Shown here: positions 8,570 through 17,647 of the stretch, piece after piece | How the letters are laid out: the number at the start of each line of letters is the position of its first letter | How positions within the stretch are numbered: position 1 is the first letter of the stretch | Assembly: GCA_023807065.1 (NCBI GenBank) | Contig: JAJJLU010000659.1 | Coordinates: 1-24,598, forward strand | DNA length: 24,598 bases | Direction: 5' to 3' | DNA from: Isotricha intestinalis | Lineage: Eukaryota; Ciliophora; Litostomatea; Vestibuliferida; Isotrichidae | Made by a program: the position numbers and the translations under genes | The notes under the pieces: generated by a model | What the model saw: the letters and a program-made list of their open reading frames with translations, nothing else | Told to the model about the DNA's origin: nothing | Database searches by the model: none

Positions 8570-10018
8570 TTATCCTTCATTTTTTTCTTCTTCTTTCTTT
8601 TCTTCTTTATTTTCTGCTGGATTAGGATTATTGCTATCATCATGAGGTTCTTCTTGATCTACTTTATCAGGAATATCATCAGGAATTTTAGGGAATTTCT
8701 GGTAACTAAAATCAGTATTATTATTATCTTCAGTTTTCATTCCATTACCAAAATAAAAGAAATAAGTTTCTCCGTTTACATAAGCATTAATAGCACCAGG
8801 CCATCTTAAACTTTTAACAGTCACAACAGAATAATTATATTTATTTTCTTTAGGTTCTGCACCTTCTTCAGGTTTTTCATTAATATATGGATTAATATAA
8901 ATATTATCTTCATAAAATTGTTCAATTTTCCAAGGCATAATTTTATAATAATCTTTACTTCCTTGGAAATTAGTAACAATATATTTGTCATTTTCACAAG
9001 GAGAAATTCTATCACCATAAGGGTCAATACTATTCATTTTAATTTTATATTGTTCAGGATCTCCTTCAGCAGGAGGTTCAGGATGTGATACTCTACAACA
9101 TTTTAATATTTTTGGAGGATAATGAATCCAATAAAGAGTAGAAGTTAGAGTTTCATTTGTAAATCTTTTTACTTTTTCTTGATTTGGAGTTAATTGTTTA
9201 AATACATTTTCTTTATCTTCAACTATATAATGATTAATAGAAGGAACTAATTTAGCTCCATGATAAATTCTAGCTAATTGACATCTTAATAAATGTCTTT
9301 CTTCACCATCAAAAGTGGGATTAGTATATATTTTTCTATTTAAATTACCAGTAAATATATATCTTATAATTTGGCTTTGTTTTAATTGTCTTGGACTAAC
9401 ATCAGGTAAATCAACCCATTTATCATATAAATTATTAGTCACATAAAATGTATTTCTATTTATACCATCTTCTTTCCTTTTTTCCATATCTGCTTCATAT
9501 TTTGCATCTGCAGGTGGATCAACTTCTGTTGCCTCTGCAACATAATAATCTTTTTCAGAACAGAATATTTTTCCAAAGAAAGTTACATTTCCATTTGGTA
9601 AAGTTAAAGCTAAATTTTTTAATGAATTATTTATTAATAATAATTCCTTTGTGCTTAAACCAACACCACTAAATGATAATTTATTAAATACATCTATATA
9701 ATCTGGTATAAAAGACACTGATGTTGGCCCAGCTGCTTCTCCTTCTCCTTCTCCTTTTGAAACCGATGTTAATAACTTTCTTTCATTCTCATATATTTTG
9801 GGATCTAAATTTTCCTTATTTTTTTCTTTTAGAATATATTTCCCTTGTTCTTTTATTCTTAAGGATATATCTTCAAATAAATCATTGAATTTTATATCAT
9901 CATTTATTAATTTTTTAATTTCATACATTTTATTTAAATGTTGAAATAAGTTTTTCTCTCCGTCTTTTGATTTTATGTTAGAGAGAATTTTGGCTAGTTT
10001 ACTATTTTCAGTTATCAT
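8570..10018 (-). CDS. Radial spoke head protein, RSP4/RSP6 family (RSPH4A/RSPH6A-like)
   Basis: This 482-residue protein belongs to the radial spoke head family, which forms the head of axonemal radial spokes and passes signals from the central pair to the dynein arms. Family blocks appear in order: an N-terminal LFQHLNKMYEIKKLIND segment, TFFGKIFCSEKDYYVAEA, NTFYVTNNLYDKWVDLP, the FTGNLNRKIYTNPTFDGEE block followed by LRCQLARI, then LYWIHYPP and SLRWPGAINAYVNGETYFFY. The C-terminus is acidic and rich in Lys/Glu, as in animal and algal homologues. The length is near that of the Chlamydomonas proteins and shorter than the mammalian ones. Its start lies 80 bp from the start of the divergent gene at 10099, so the two could share a promoter. 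The stop is TAA. Confidence 0.9.
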   Translation of the reverse strand: MITENSKLAKILSNIKSKDGEKNLFQHLNKMYEIKKLINDDIKFNDLFEDISLRIKEQGKYILKEKNKENLDPKIYENERKLLTSVSKGEGEGEAAGPTSVSFIPDYIDVFNKLSFSGVGLSTKELLLINNSLKNLALTLPNGNVTFFGKIFCSEKDYYVAEATEVDPPADAKYEADMEKRKEDGINRNTFYVTNNLYDKWVDLPDVSPRQLKQSQIIRYIFTGNLNRKIYTNPTFDGEERHLLRCQLARIYHGAKLVPSINHYIVEDKENVFKQLTPNQEKVKRFTNETLTSTLYWIHYPPKILKCCRVSHPEPPAEGDPEQYKIKMNSIDPYGDRISPCENDKYIVTNFQGSKDYYKIMPWKIEQFYEDNIYINPYINEKPEEGAEPKENKYNYSVVTVKSLRWPGAINAYVNGETYFFYFGNGMKTEDNNNTDFSYQKFPKIPDDIPDKVDQEEPHDDSNNPNPAENKEEKKEEEKNEG

Positions 10019-10098
10019 TTTATTTAAATTATAATTACTTTTATTAATTAAAGATTTTTATATTAATTTTTTTTTGTTATTAAATAATATTTGGATAA
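10019..10098. promoter_or_regulatory. Short divergent promoter region
   Basis: Only 80 bp separate the start codons of the minus-strand radial spoke gene and the plus-strand gene at 10099. Both must be transcribed from this A/T-only spacer or from within each other, which implies a compact bidirectional promoter. No specific element is recognisable against the base composition. Confidence 0.4.
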
Positions 10099-11007
10099 AT
10101 GTTTAGGGAGCAAGTATTTTTAAAAAAAGACAATAAAAATCTTATTTTAAAGGATGATAATAAATATAAAAATAAGATAAATATATCTAATAAATATTAT
10201 TCTCTAACCAGAAATCTATCAAATATAATAAAAAATATTGAAATAACTAATCAAAATAAAGTAAGAGAATATAATAAGAAAAATTTATATAATTCATTAT
10301 ACCAAAGTATTGATAATAACAAGCTCTTCCAACCAAATAATTATCAAAGTTGTAATAATATTCAATTAAAAATCGATCACATAAAAACTACTTTAACTCC
10401 TCCAAAAAATGTTTATAAATCTGCTGCAGAAATAGAGTTAAAATATGAATTAATGTTAATGGAAAAAGATAAAATAATTAATAAATTAAAAGAAGAATTA
10501 GAATATTATAAAAAATTACTTCAAAATTCAAATAATAATAACAACAAAGATCAAAAATTAATTGATTATTTATATACACCTCAAAAAAATGATTGTATTG
10601 ATAATAAAAGTCTAACAATAGATAATGAGGATTTTAAAAAAAATCAAAAAATATATTCTGAAAGATTAAAGAATTTTTATAGTCCAAAAGCAAATGATAT
10701 GTTAGCAAATTTTTTTATTAATCAGAAAGCAAATTCAAATTTAAAGAAAAATTTAACAAAACATAGAAAAGTCCCTTCAAATAGTATTACTACAACTTTT
10801 GAAAGTAATAGTGCAATTTCAAATCATAAAAAACTGAATTATAGTCCTATTCAAAAGAAAGATAATTCTAAAAAAATTTCTTTGATAATTGAACCTAATA
10901 ATTTATTCAATGGTAAAAAAGAATCAAAAGATTATCAAAATAAATTACAAAATATAACTTATAAAGTCACAAAATTAATAGATAATTTATTCAAATATGT
11001 TAAATAA
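10099..11007 (+). CDS. Hypothetical protein with a short coiled coil
   Basis: I do not recognise this 302-residue protein. It is basic and rich in Asn, Lys and Ile. The best-defined segment is a heptad-like helix at about 108-142 (AAEIELKYELMLMEKDKIIN and onward), likely a coiled coil. An Asn-rich stretch follows, then a Ser/Lys-rich tail. There is no signal peptide or membrane helix. It is transcribed divergently from the radial spoke gene, which hints at a cilium or cytoskeleton role, but the sequence itself does not show one. ATG 10099 is the first Met after the A/T-rich spacer, and the stop is TAA. Confidence 0.72.
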   Translation: MFREQVFLKKDNKNLILKDDNKYKNKINISNKYYSLTRNLSNIIKNIEITNQNKVREYNKKNLYNSLYQSIDNNKLFQPNNYQSCNNIQLKIDHIKTTLTPPKNVYKSAAEIELKYELMLMEKDKIINKLKEELEYYKKLLQNSNNNNNKDQKLIDYLYTPQKNDCIDNKSLTIDNEDFKKNQKIYSERLKNFYSPKANDMLANFFINQKANSNLKKNLTKHRKVPSNSITTTFESNSAISNHKKLNYSPIQKKDNSKKISLIIEPNNLFNGKKESKDYQNKLQNITYKVTKLIDNLFKYVK

Positions 11008-11172
11008 ATTTTTGATTGATTATTTTGTGAGATTATATATAATATAATTTTAAAAAATCCATATTTAATTGATCAAAATTAAATAAATAATTCTTTTTAT
11101 ATTTAAATAATATATTAATTTTATATCAAAACATCTTATTTAAAAAAATTAATATATTTTTTTGAGAAAGTT

Positions 11173-12345
11173 ATGTTTGAAGAAGACAAGAAAAATTTAG
11201 TTAGAAATGATAAAAGAGGATTACCTCAAATAAGAAATTATCAATTGATAAAAAAAATAGGTCAAGGAACTTATGGAAAAATATATTTAGCAGAAGATAC
11301 AAAAAATTTGAATCTAGTGGGACTTAAAATTATAGATAAAACCTTCCTTGAAATTCTTGGAAAAAGTGAAGAAGCTTTTATTGAACAATATATGTTAATT
11401 CATTTAAAACACAATAATATTATGAATTTAAAATCATGTTTTCAAACTAAACAAAAATTAATTTTTGTTTTACAATATTTGAAAAATGGAAATTTTGAAG
11501 ATTATTTACAACAAATTCAAAGTAAAAATGGTATTCTTTCATATGAAACAAGTAAATTTTATTTAGCTGAAATTCTTAATATTTTATTATATTTTCAAGA
11601 AAAAAAAATGGCTCATTTAGATTTAAAGCCAGGAAATATTTTAATGGATGATAGACTTCATTTAAAATTAATTGATTTTGCAACAGCTAAAATAATAGGA
11701 AAAGAATTTGATATCATTTCAAAAAAATTTATAACTTCAAATTCTTTTAATAATAAAAAAAATTTAAATAATTTAAATATTATAGGTACTTTAGAGTATA
11801 CATCACCAGAAATGTTGAATGAAAATATCATAAATTATAAAAGTTGTGATATTTGGTCATTTGGAATAATAATGTATGAATTATTTCATGGTTATACTCC
11901 TTTCAAAGGTCAAAGTGACTTTGAAACAATAGAAAATATTAAAAATTATAAATTAAAAATTAATGAAAAATTACCAAATGATGTAAAAGATTTAATAAAG
12001 AAATTACTTACTTATGAAGAAAGTAAAAGAATTGGTTTTAATGATATTAAAGAAATTATGAATCATAAATTTTTTAAAGGAATTAATTTTAATAATTTAT
12101 ATAATGAAAAAGTACCTGAAAATTTTAAAAAATCAATTTCTGATTCTCAATTTCTTGAAAGAAAAATAAGTTTTCAAGAAGAATTATATTCAACTGATGA
12201 AAGTACTGAAAATGAAATTGAAAATATCATTGATAATTTACCTCTAAAAAACATTAAAAATATAATAAATTTTTCATTTGGTAATGATTATTGTGTAGTA
12301 AAATATGAAAATAATCTTTTTTTCCATGATGATTATTTTTTATAA
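11173..12345 (+). CDS. Serine/threonine protein kinase, PDK1-like, with altered HRD and DFG motifs
   Basis: The 390-residue protein has a complete kinase domain at about 23-301. It shows the glycine loop GQGTYG (30-35), ATP-site lysine K52 (GLKIID), HLDLKPGN (148-155), DFATAK (168-173), GTLEYTSPEM (205-214) and DIWSFG (226-231). The order and the DFATAK/GTLEYTSPE style resemble PDK1, the AGC master kinase. Two core motifs differ: HRD is HLD (Leu149), and DFG is DFA (Ala170). Catalytic Asp150, Asn155 and Asp168 remain, so activity is plausible. Loss of the HRD arginine suggests no activation-loop phosphate switch of the usual kind. The activation segment carries an Asn/Lys-rich insert of about 25 residues (176-200). 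The 60-residue tail is too short for a typical PH domain. PDK1 assignment is tentative; a general CAMK/AGC-like kinase is the alternative. Confidence 0.88.
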   Translation: MFEEDKKNLVRNDKRGLPQIRNYQLIKKIGQGTYGKIYLAEDTKNLNLVGLKIIDKTFLEILGKSEEAFIEQYMLIHLKHNNIMNLKSCFQTKQKLIFVLQYLKNGNFEDYLQQIQSKNGILSYETSKFYLAEILNILLYFQEKKMAHLDLKPGNILMDDRLHLKLIDFATAKIIGKEFDIISKKFITSNSFNNKKNLNNLNIIGTLEYTSPEMLNENIINYKSCDIWSFGIIMYELFHGYTPFKGQSDFETIENIKNYKLKINEKLPNDVKDLIKKLLTYEESKRIGFNDIKEIMNHKFFKGINFNNLYNEKVPENFKKSISDSQFLERKISFQEELYSTDESTENEIENIIDNLPLKNIKNIINFSFGNDYCVVKYENNLFFHDDYFL

Positions 12346-12647
12346 AATCAAAAGGTATTAAATAATATTTATTTTTTCTTATCATGAATGATGATGTTGA
12401 AAAAATAAGTTGTTTAGTTTATGTATTTAATTTATATATATATAATAAGTTTTATTCTGTTAGGTAAATGATAAATTATAGATTCATATTTTTGGATTAA
12501 TTGAGTTACTTTTATACAATTTTTTGTAGCAAAAATAAATTAATTTTTGTAGTGTATCATTAATAAAAATTATTTAAACCCATAGATAAATAAAACTGTT
12601 TTAAAAAATTATTTTTTATTATTATTGTAATTTCTATAAATTAAATA
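12346..12647. other. Intergenic, no gene seen
   Basis: This A/T-rich spacer between the kinase and nucleoplasmin-like genes has no coding texture. A small inverted pair, CAAAAAT at 12530-12536 and ATTTTTG at 12543-12549, could form a weak hairpin, but such pairs are common in this composition. Confidence 0.4.
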
Positions 12648-13097
12648 ATGCTTTGGGGATGTAAAATTAGGGAAAATACTCCTTATGAAATATCAGCAAA
12701 TGGAAGATGTGTTTTGAGAATTTCAAATATTTCTCTGAAATTTGGTCCTAAAGATTCCATTATTAAAATACATTTAAAAAAAAAGAATGATAATAATGAT
12801 ATTCTTATTTCAACCTTAAAACAAAACAAAAAGGAAGAAGAAAAAATAAATTCGATAATAAATTTATCTGAAGATGATATATATAATATTTATGTTAGTG
12901 GAGGAAAAGCAGAAGTACATTTAATTGGCAGTTTAATGTTATTTGATAAAAAGGATTTAAAAAGAAATAAGACATTATTCAAAAAAAATAAAAATAAAAC
13001 TCATAGTATTAATGATGAGTATGAAAATTTAAGAGGTATAAAAGACGAAGAAGATATTGATCAAATTTTAGAAAGAAAAAGAACACTTTCAAAGTAA
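12648..13097 (+). CDS. Nucleoplasmin-like (NPL) domain protein
   Basis: In this 149-residue protein, residues 1-100 match the nucleoplasmin-like fold of plant HD2 proteins and FKBP39/46-type prolyl isomerases. It starts directly with the family's M-x-W-G (MLWGCKI) and has LRISNISLKFG near 23-33, a charged loop, ISTLKQNK near 54-61, and a final strand VHLIGSL (90-96) equivalent to the family's VHLxGY. These domains act as histone chaperones or nucleolar oligomers. The basic then acidic tail (101-149) is shorter than the long acidic tails usual in the family, and no FKBP domain follows. A nuclear chaperone role is inferred. The MLWG start fixes the N-terminus, and the stop is TAA. Confidence 0.62.
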   Translation: MLWGCKIRENTPYEISANGRCVLRISNISLKFGPKDSIIKIHLKKKNDNNDILISTLKQNKKEEEKINSIINLSEDDIYNIYVSGGKAEVHLIGSLMLFDKKDLKRNKTLFKKNKNKTHSINDEYENLRGIKDEEDIDQILERKRTLSK

Positions 13098-13359
13098 TAT
13101 AAGCCTAAAAGAAATTATATTTAAAATTCAAACTAAATAAATAATTAAACTTTTAATTATATTATTTAATAGCATTATTAATTATTTAATATAAAGCATA
13201 TTTATATATTTAATATATTCTTCAATCTTAAGAATAAACAACATAATTCTGTTAAAAGATTTTGATAACACTAATGCATATACATACAAAAAGTATATTT
13301 ATAGAGTTGTGAAATAAAATTAATTGATTTATAATTTTTTGGTTACCCATTTAGATTTT

Positions 13360-13655
13360 ATGATAAATGAAAATGAATTTAAACATAAAATTATGTATTT
13401 TCATAAACAAATTAGAAATGAAAAATTTTTTTTCCAAAATCAGAAAATAAACCATTTAGAAATAGTATTATAAGTTTTAATGAAGTTGAAGAAGAAGAAA
13501 AAAATGAAAATGAAAATGAAGAAAATAATAATGAAGATGAAGTAAAGAAAGAAGAAAAAAGAATATGATAATGAAGAAAAGAAAATATAGAAAAAATTCA
13601 TAAGAAAAAAAACGATTCTAAAGAAAAAAAGAAATTGAACTTAAAAACATTTTAA
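13360..13655 (+). pseudogene. Degraded gene with acidic tract
   Basis: An ATG at 13360 opens a frame reading NEFKHKIMYFHKQIRNEK to a run of eight T's near 13427-13435. There the sensible reading moves to another frame: PKSENKPFRNSIISFNEVEE, then an acidic Glu/Asn tract to TGA at about 13568. A third frame beyond that holds a Lys-rich stretch with an in-frame TAG and ends at TAA. Codon texture is clearly coding-like on the + strand. It lies between two intact + strand genes and could be a decayed paralogue. An acidic tract recalls nucleoplasmin-family tails, but no NPL domain remains here. Confidence 0.5.
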
Positions 13656-13753
13656 ATTTAATAATAATTAATATTTAATTAAGTATTATCCTTAAAAACG
13701 TTTACATAATTTAATTTTAAATTTATTATTTTACAAAAACCAAAAATTAAAAA

Positions 13754-15505
13754 ATGAGAAAAGTATATTATCCTCAAAAAAAGAAACCAGATCCATTATT
13801 AAAAATAGGTTTAAAAAGAGAAACATTAGCATACACGGATAAAAACATAGACCCAAATTTGAATTTTTTAAATAGATTTTTATATGATGAAGAAAGGAAA
13901 AAATTAGATAAATTAGAACGTCAAAAACAAGAATTTAAATATATATCAAAAGCTTACGAAGAATCTCATTATCAAAATCCAAATTTAACAAAAAAAAAAA
14001 TAAATGTAGATCACATTTCAGGAAAAATAGGACAAGAAAATAGAGAAATACAATTTAATAATTATCAAAATAGTGGATCTAAATTAACAACAGATCAAGC
14101 ATTTTCAAAGCCATTTAAACCAGATATTAAAAGTATAAATTATCATGGATATAATATAATAAATAATAATATTTTAGGATTTTGTAATCCTAATCAACAA
14201 TTTCCTTCTTCCTCTTATCAAAATACTTATTTGGGAAAACAATTACCAGATGAAAGTGCGGGTTTTACTCCTGAAGAATATCAAGAATATTTAAGATTAA
14301 AAAATAAATTAGTTATGAATAAAGAAAAAGAAATGAAAGGGAGTTTAGTTAATATGAAAGTTCCTGGAAGAGGAGATATTATAAATGAAACAAGGAGAAT
14401 TTCAACTGAGGAAAATAATAGAAGAATTAGAGAATATAATCGAAATGTACAAAATTTAATGAAAGAACAAAGAGTTTTAGATAAAGGACAAGTTGATTAT
14501 TTTCTTAATAAAGATTATGGAGAAAGTAAAAGACAACATGAAATATATATGAATGAATTACAAAAACGAAAAGATTTAGAAAATGATAATAATATTAATA
14601 ATAGTAAGATTAATATTGAAGAAGAACAATTTTTAAGAGAGAGAGAGGAATATGAAAAAAAGTATAAACAGCAAATGATAAATAATTCAGAATTAAATAA
14701 TAATATACAATTAAATAATAAAATTGGAGCTGAAGAAATTCCATATTATCAACAAATGCAAGAACAACAAAATATCCAAAGTGAAAGAGCAATTCCAAAT
14801 GAAAAAATACCCACTTTTATAAATGAAAATCAACCAAATAATCCTCCAAATAATATGAATCAAAATCCAAATATAAATAAAGATATAGAATATGAACAAT
14901 ATATATTATCTCAATTAAATCAAAATGACAAAAAAGAAAAAATGGAAAATTCAGAAATAAAAGAATCAAATGATAAAAATCCAAAGAGATCAGATAAAGA
15001 TTATTTAGCATATATGGAATTAATGCGTGAAAAAGAAGAAAAAGAGAAAGAGAAAGAAAATATAATAAATAGACCAGAAGGGAATAATGAAATAATAAAT
15101 AAAGAAATACCTCAAATAAATAATAAATTATCTCAAGAAGAAATTGAAAGAATGGAATATGAAAATTATTTAATGGAAAAAGAAAGAGAAATGATGATGC
15201 TTCAACAAAGAGAAGAAGTTGATCCTGAATATTTAAAAAAATTACAAAGTTATGAAGCTATTGTTCAAGACGAACCTATTAATTTAAAAGAAAATGAAAA
15301 TTTAATTAATAAAAGTAGAAACTATGAAAATCCTTATACTACTAATAAGAATTATAATCTTGGGAAATCTACTTTAGATCAAAATCCTATTTCTCAAAGT
15401 AATAATTCTTATAAATTCGATTTTAATAAATATTATTTAGTTAATGGAAATAGAATTAATTCAGGAAGATTAAAAAATGCAGGAAATAGAATAATAGGAA
15501 AGTAA
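13754..15505 (+). CDS. Hypothetical charged, coiled-coil-rich protein
   Basis: I do not recognise this 583-residue protein. The N-terminus is basic (MRKVYYPQKKKPDPLLKIGL), and an ERKKLDKLERQKQEFKYISK helix follows at about 48-67. Residues 100-165 are Asn/Tyr-rich and probably disordered. The rest alternates Glu/Lys/Arg helices (about 205-305 and 385-490) with Asn-rich linkers. A segment near 170-185 (GFTPEEYQEYLRLKNKL) and a later one, LSQEEIERMEYENYLMEKER, share an EEY/YLxxK pattern and may be related short helices. There is no membrane helix or signal peptide. Such composition is common in ciliary, basal-body and cytoskeletal proteins, but that is only suggestive. It converges with the FHA gene at 15684, with 178 bp between stops. 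The stop is TAA. Confidence 0.78.
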   Translation: MRKVYYPQKKKPDPLLKIGLKRETLAYTDKNIDPNLNFLNRFLYDEERKKLDKLERQKQEFKYISKAYEESHYQNPNLTKKKINVDHISGKIGQENREIQFNNYQNSGSKLTTDQAFSKPFKPDIKSINYHGYNIINNNILGFCNPNQQFPSSSYQNTYLGKQLPDESAGFTPEEYQEYLRLKNKLVMNKEKEMKGSLVNMKVPGRGDIINETRRISTEENNRRIREYNRNVQNLMKEQRVLDKGQVDYFLNKDYGESKRQHEIYMNELQKRKDLENDNNINNSKINIEEEQFLREREEYEKKYKQQMINNSELNNNIQLNNKIGAEEIPYYQQMQEQQNIQSERAIPNEKIPTFINENQPNNPPNNMNQNPNINKDIEYEQYILSQLNQNDKKEKMENSEIKESNDKNPKRSDKDYLAYMELMREKEEKEKEKENIINRPEGNNEIINKEIPQINNKLSQEEIERMEYENYLMEKEREMMMLQQREEVDPEYLKKLQSYEAIVQDEPINLKENENLINKSRNYENPYTTNKNYNLGKSTLDQNPISQSNNSYKFDFNKYYLVNGNRINSGRLKNAGNRIIGK

Positions 15506-15683
15506 AATTTTATTTATTATTTTTTCAAATACTTTTAAATTTAAAAAAAATTAATTTTAATTAATACATTTTAATATGAAACATATATTAAACCATATAT
15601 AATTACAGCCTTTACAGAACAAAAATATAATAACTTAATAAAAAATTGGAAATAAATTTATTTATAAAGAGCAATATACAATA

Positions 15684-16685
15684 TTAACCTTCCTTTAATT
15701 CAAATAAAATTTTAGTCATTCCAGTTTTAATGATCATTTGATTGAAAATTTCCATTTTATTAACTAATAACCATACTCCATTAGTTGATTGTTTATTTCC
15801 ACTTCCATTTTCATTATTAACATTTCCATCATAAACAAAAAATTCATTTGTTTTATCATTATAAACAAAAGTAACTTGTACTCTACTAATTCCTGCTTCT
15901 TCAGAAATTATTATATCACAATCTTCTCTTCTTCCAACTTTAATTATTTTCTTTTCATTTAAATTATATTTAAATCTTTTATTTTTATAATATATTATAA
16001 ATTGCATTGATAATATTTTCAATTCTGTTTTTAAACTTATTAAATTATTAAACATAAATGTTGATTTATTATTTCCTTCTAATAAAAATTTTGGATTTAT
16101 TTTTAAAAAAATTCCATTCCCTTCTTTACAATCTTTAATATAAAATTTCCCATCTTCAAATATGATATTAAATTGATGAGGTTTAATATTAGAATCAGCA
16201 ATTTTATAATCAATTCCTTTATAATAAATACTATCTTCTTTACTAACTATAGAACTTCCAAAAGTAAAAACTTTTTCTCTTAATTCTTCTTTAATAATAT
16301 TAATATTTTTACTTTCACTAACAAGAGAAGTATTAGTTATTAAAACTTTATCAAATTCAACATCAGATTCATTTGATAATTTCATTGTCAATACATTTTG
16401 AGATAAAAATTCTCTTGAATCTATTATACTTGATTTCACATGAGTTATGTTTTCATTTTTATCCGAAAATGTTATTTTTTTACTTTGAACTGATTTAACT
16501 TTATTTCCTATTGAATTTGAATATTTAAATGTTTGAACTGTATTGTGATTTGAAGATATTTCATTTAATAAAAAATTATTAAAATCTATTTGTTGATTTT
16601 GAATTATTAAATGACTGTTGTTTAATTCATTATCTAAGTTGATGTCTAAATTTTTTTCATTTGTATTTCCCAGCATACATCCCAT
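15684..16685 (-). CDS. Double-FHA-domain protein with acylation-type N-terminus
   Basis: This is a 333-residue protein. Residues 245-330 are a good FHA (phosphothreonine-binding) domain: IIKVGRREDCDIIIS with Gly251/Arg252, SRVQVTFVY with Ser267/Arg268, and the STNGVWL loop with Asn302/Gly303, the residues FHA domains use for phosphopeptide contact. Residues 139-226 look like a second, degenerate FHA (FTFGSSIVSK, KPHQFNIIFEDG, EGNGIFLKI) that has lost the arginine of the GR motif. The first 130 residues are Asn/Ser-rich and probably flexible. The protein begins MGCMLG, with Gly2 and Cys3 placed as in myristoylated and palmitoylated proteins, so membrane anchoring is plausible. Residue 6 is Gly rather than the preferred Ser/Thr, which weakens this. 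It may be a membrane-tethered phospho-reader in signalling. The stop is TAA. Confidence 0.82.
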   Translation of the reverse strand: MGCMLGNTNEKNLDINLDNELNNSHLIIQNQQIDFNNFLLNEISSNHNTVQTFKYSNSIGNKVKSVQSKKITFSDKNENITHVKSSIIDSREFLSQNVLTMKLSNESDVEFDKVLITNTSLVSESKNINIIKEELREKVFTFGSSIVSKEDSIYYKGIDYKIADSNIKPHQFNIIFEDGKFYIKDCKEGNGIFLKINPKFLLEGNNKSTFMFNNLISLKTELKILSMQFIIYYKNKRFKYNLNEKKIIKVGRREDCDIIISEEAGISRVQVTFVYNDKTNEFFVYDGNVNNENGSGNKQSTNGVWLLVNKMEIFNQMIIKTGMTKILFELKEG

Positions 16686-16951
16686 TTGAATTTTATTTAT
16701 TTTATTATTTTTTTTTCTTTTAAAAACCTTATTTAATTCATTTTTCCCAATTGAAAATAAGTAATGATTAAAAATAATAATCTTTAAACAAAAAAGAAAT
16801 GAATAAAAAATAAATAAAAAAAAATAAATTATTTTATTTCTGATTTTAATTAAAATAAGATAATTGATAAAAAAATGTGGAATGTATTACATTTATATAG
16901 GATATGTCATATTCAAGATAAAATTAGAGAGCAAAGCTTCATTCAGAAAGA
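16686..16951. other. Upstream region of the FHA gene
   Basis: A/T-rich spacer that must contain the minus-strand FHA gene's promoter. No distinct element or RNA gene is visible. Coding-like texture starts toward the right end, at about 16920. Confidence 0.35.
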
Positions 16952-17571
16952 ATGATTACAATGAAAGTTGTGATTGATGTTGAAGAATCAATAATCCCAA
17001 CATTTTAAAATAAAGATTAGCAAAAAAAGAAATTGAAGAAGAAAAATTATCTAAAATAGAATATGACAATAAATGAATGATTGGTAAAATATAAGAAACA
17101 AATATTCTGGCAGGACAATATAATTTAAAAGTTTTGGCATCAAAATTATCCTACTTTTAAAAAGAAGTAAAATTTCCTTTATTCAAATTTAAATAGAAAA
17201 TATGATATAAATAAAGCCAATTTTGATTTATATTCAAGTATTTCAATATTAAAACCATATATGACAATAGGAATACAAAATATAATTAGAAATAAATAAA
17301 TAAACATTCAAAATCCTAATTTAAATTTTGAATCTCCTGAAAAATTTAGAAGAAAATTAGAAACTCAAATGATTAATTCTTTAATAAAAGAAAAAGACCA
17401 AAATCTTCTCTTCAAACTACAAATAAAATTGATAAAAATAATAATATATCAACTGCAGCTTCAACTTCAACAAAAAGTATCAAAATAATACAACAAATAA
17501 TAATATAAAAGTTACTAAAACAGAAAATAAAATAATAATAATTAAATATATAAATATTTTTTAAATTTAAT
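16952..17571 (+). pseudogene. Decayed protein-coding gene, unrecognised
   Basis: An ATG at 16952 begins MITMKVVIDVEESIIPTF, ending at TAA. The reading then continues in a second frame about 17000-17190 (LAKKEIEEEKLSKIEYDNK, then ETNILAGQYNLKVLASKLSY) interrupted by TGA and TAA. A third frame about 17190-17400 gives KYDINKANFDLYSSISILKP, TIGIQNIIRNK, then TAA, then INIQNPNLNFESPEKFRRKL. Another frame follows: RPKSSLQTTNKIDKNNNIST and a Thr/Asn-rich tail. At least three frame changes and several stops lie in one coherent coding-like strand about 600 bp long. The stops are mostly TAA/TAG at Gln-like sites. No domain is recognised. It converges on the 3' end of IFT74. Confidence 0.68.
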
Positions 17572-17647
17572 TTTATAAATTTAAATCAAATTTTATCACT
17601 TTTTTCATAAGAATGTTTTCAAAATAATAATTTTATATTTAAAAGAA

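Noticed and set aside
14610..15011. Three minus-strand ORFs of 62-64 codons
   Set aside because: They are shadows of the + strand charged protein; Glu/Lys-rich codons read backward give Phe/Leu-rich open frames.
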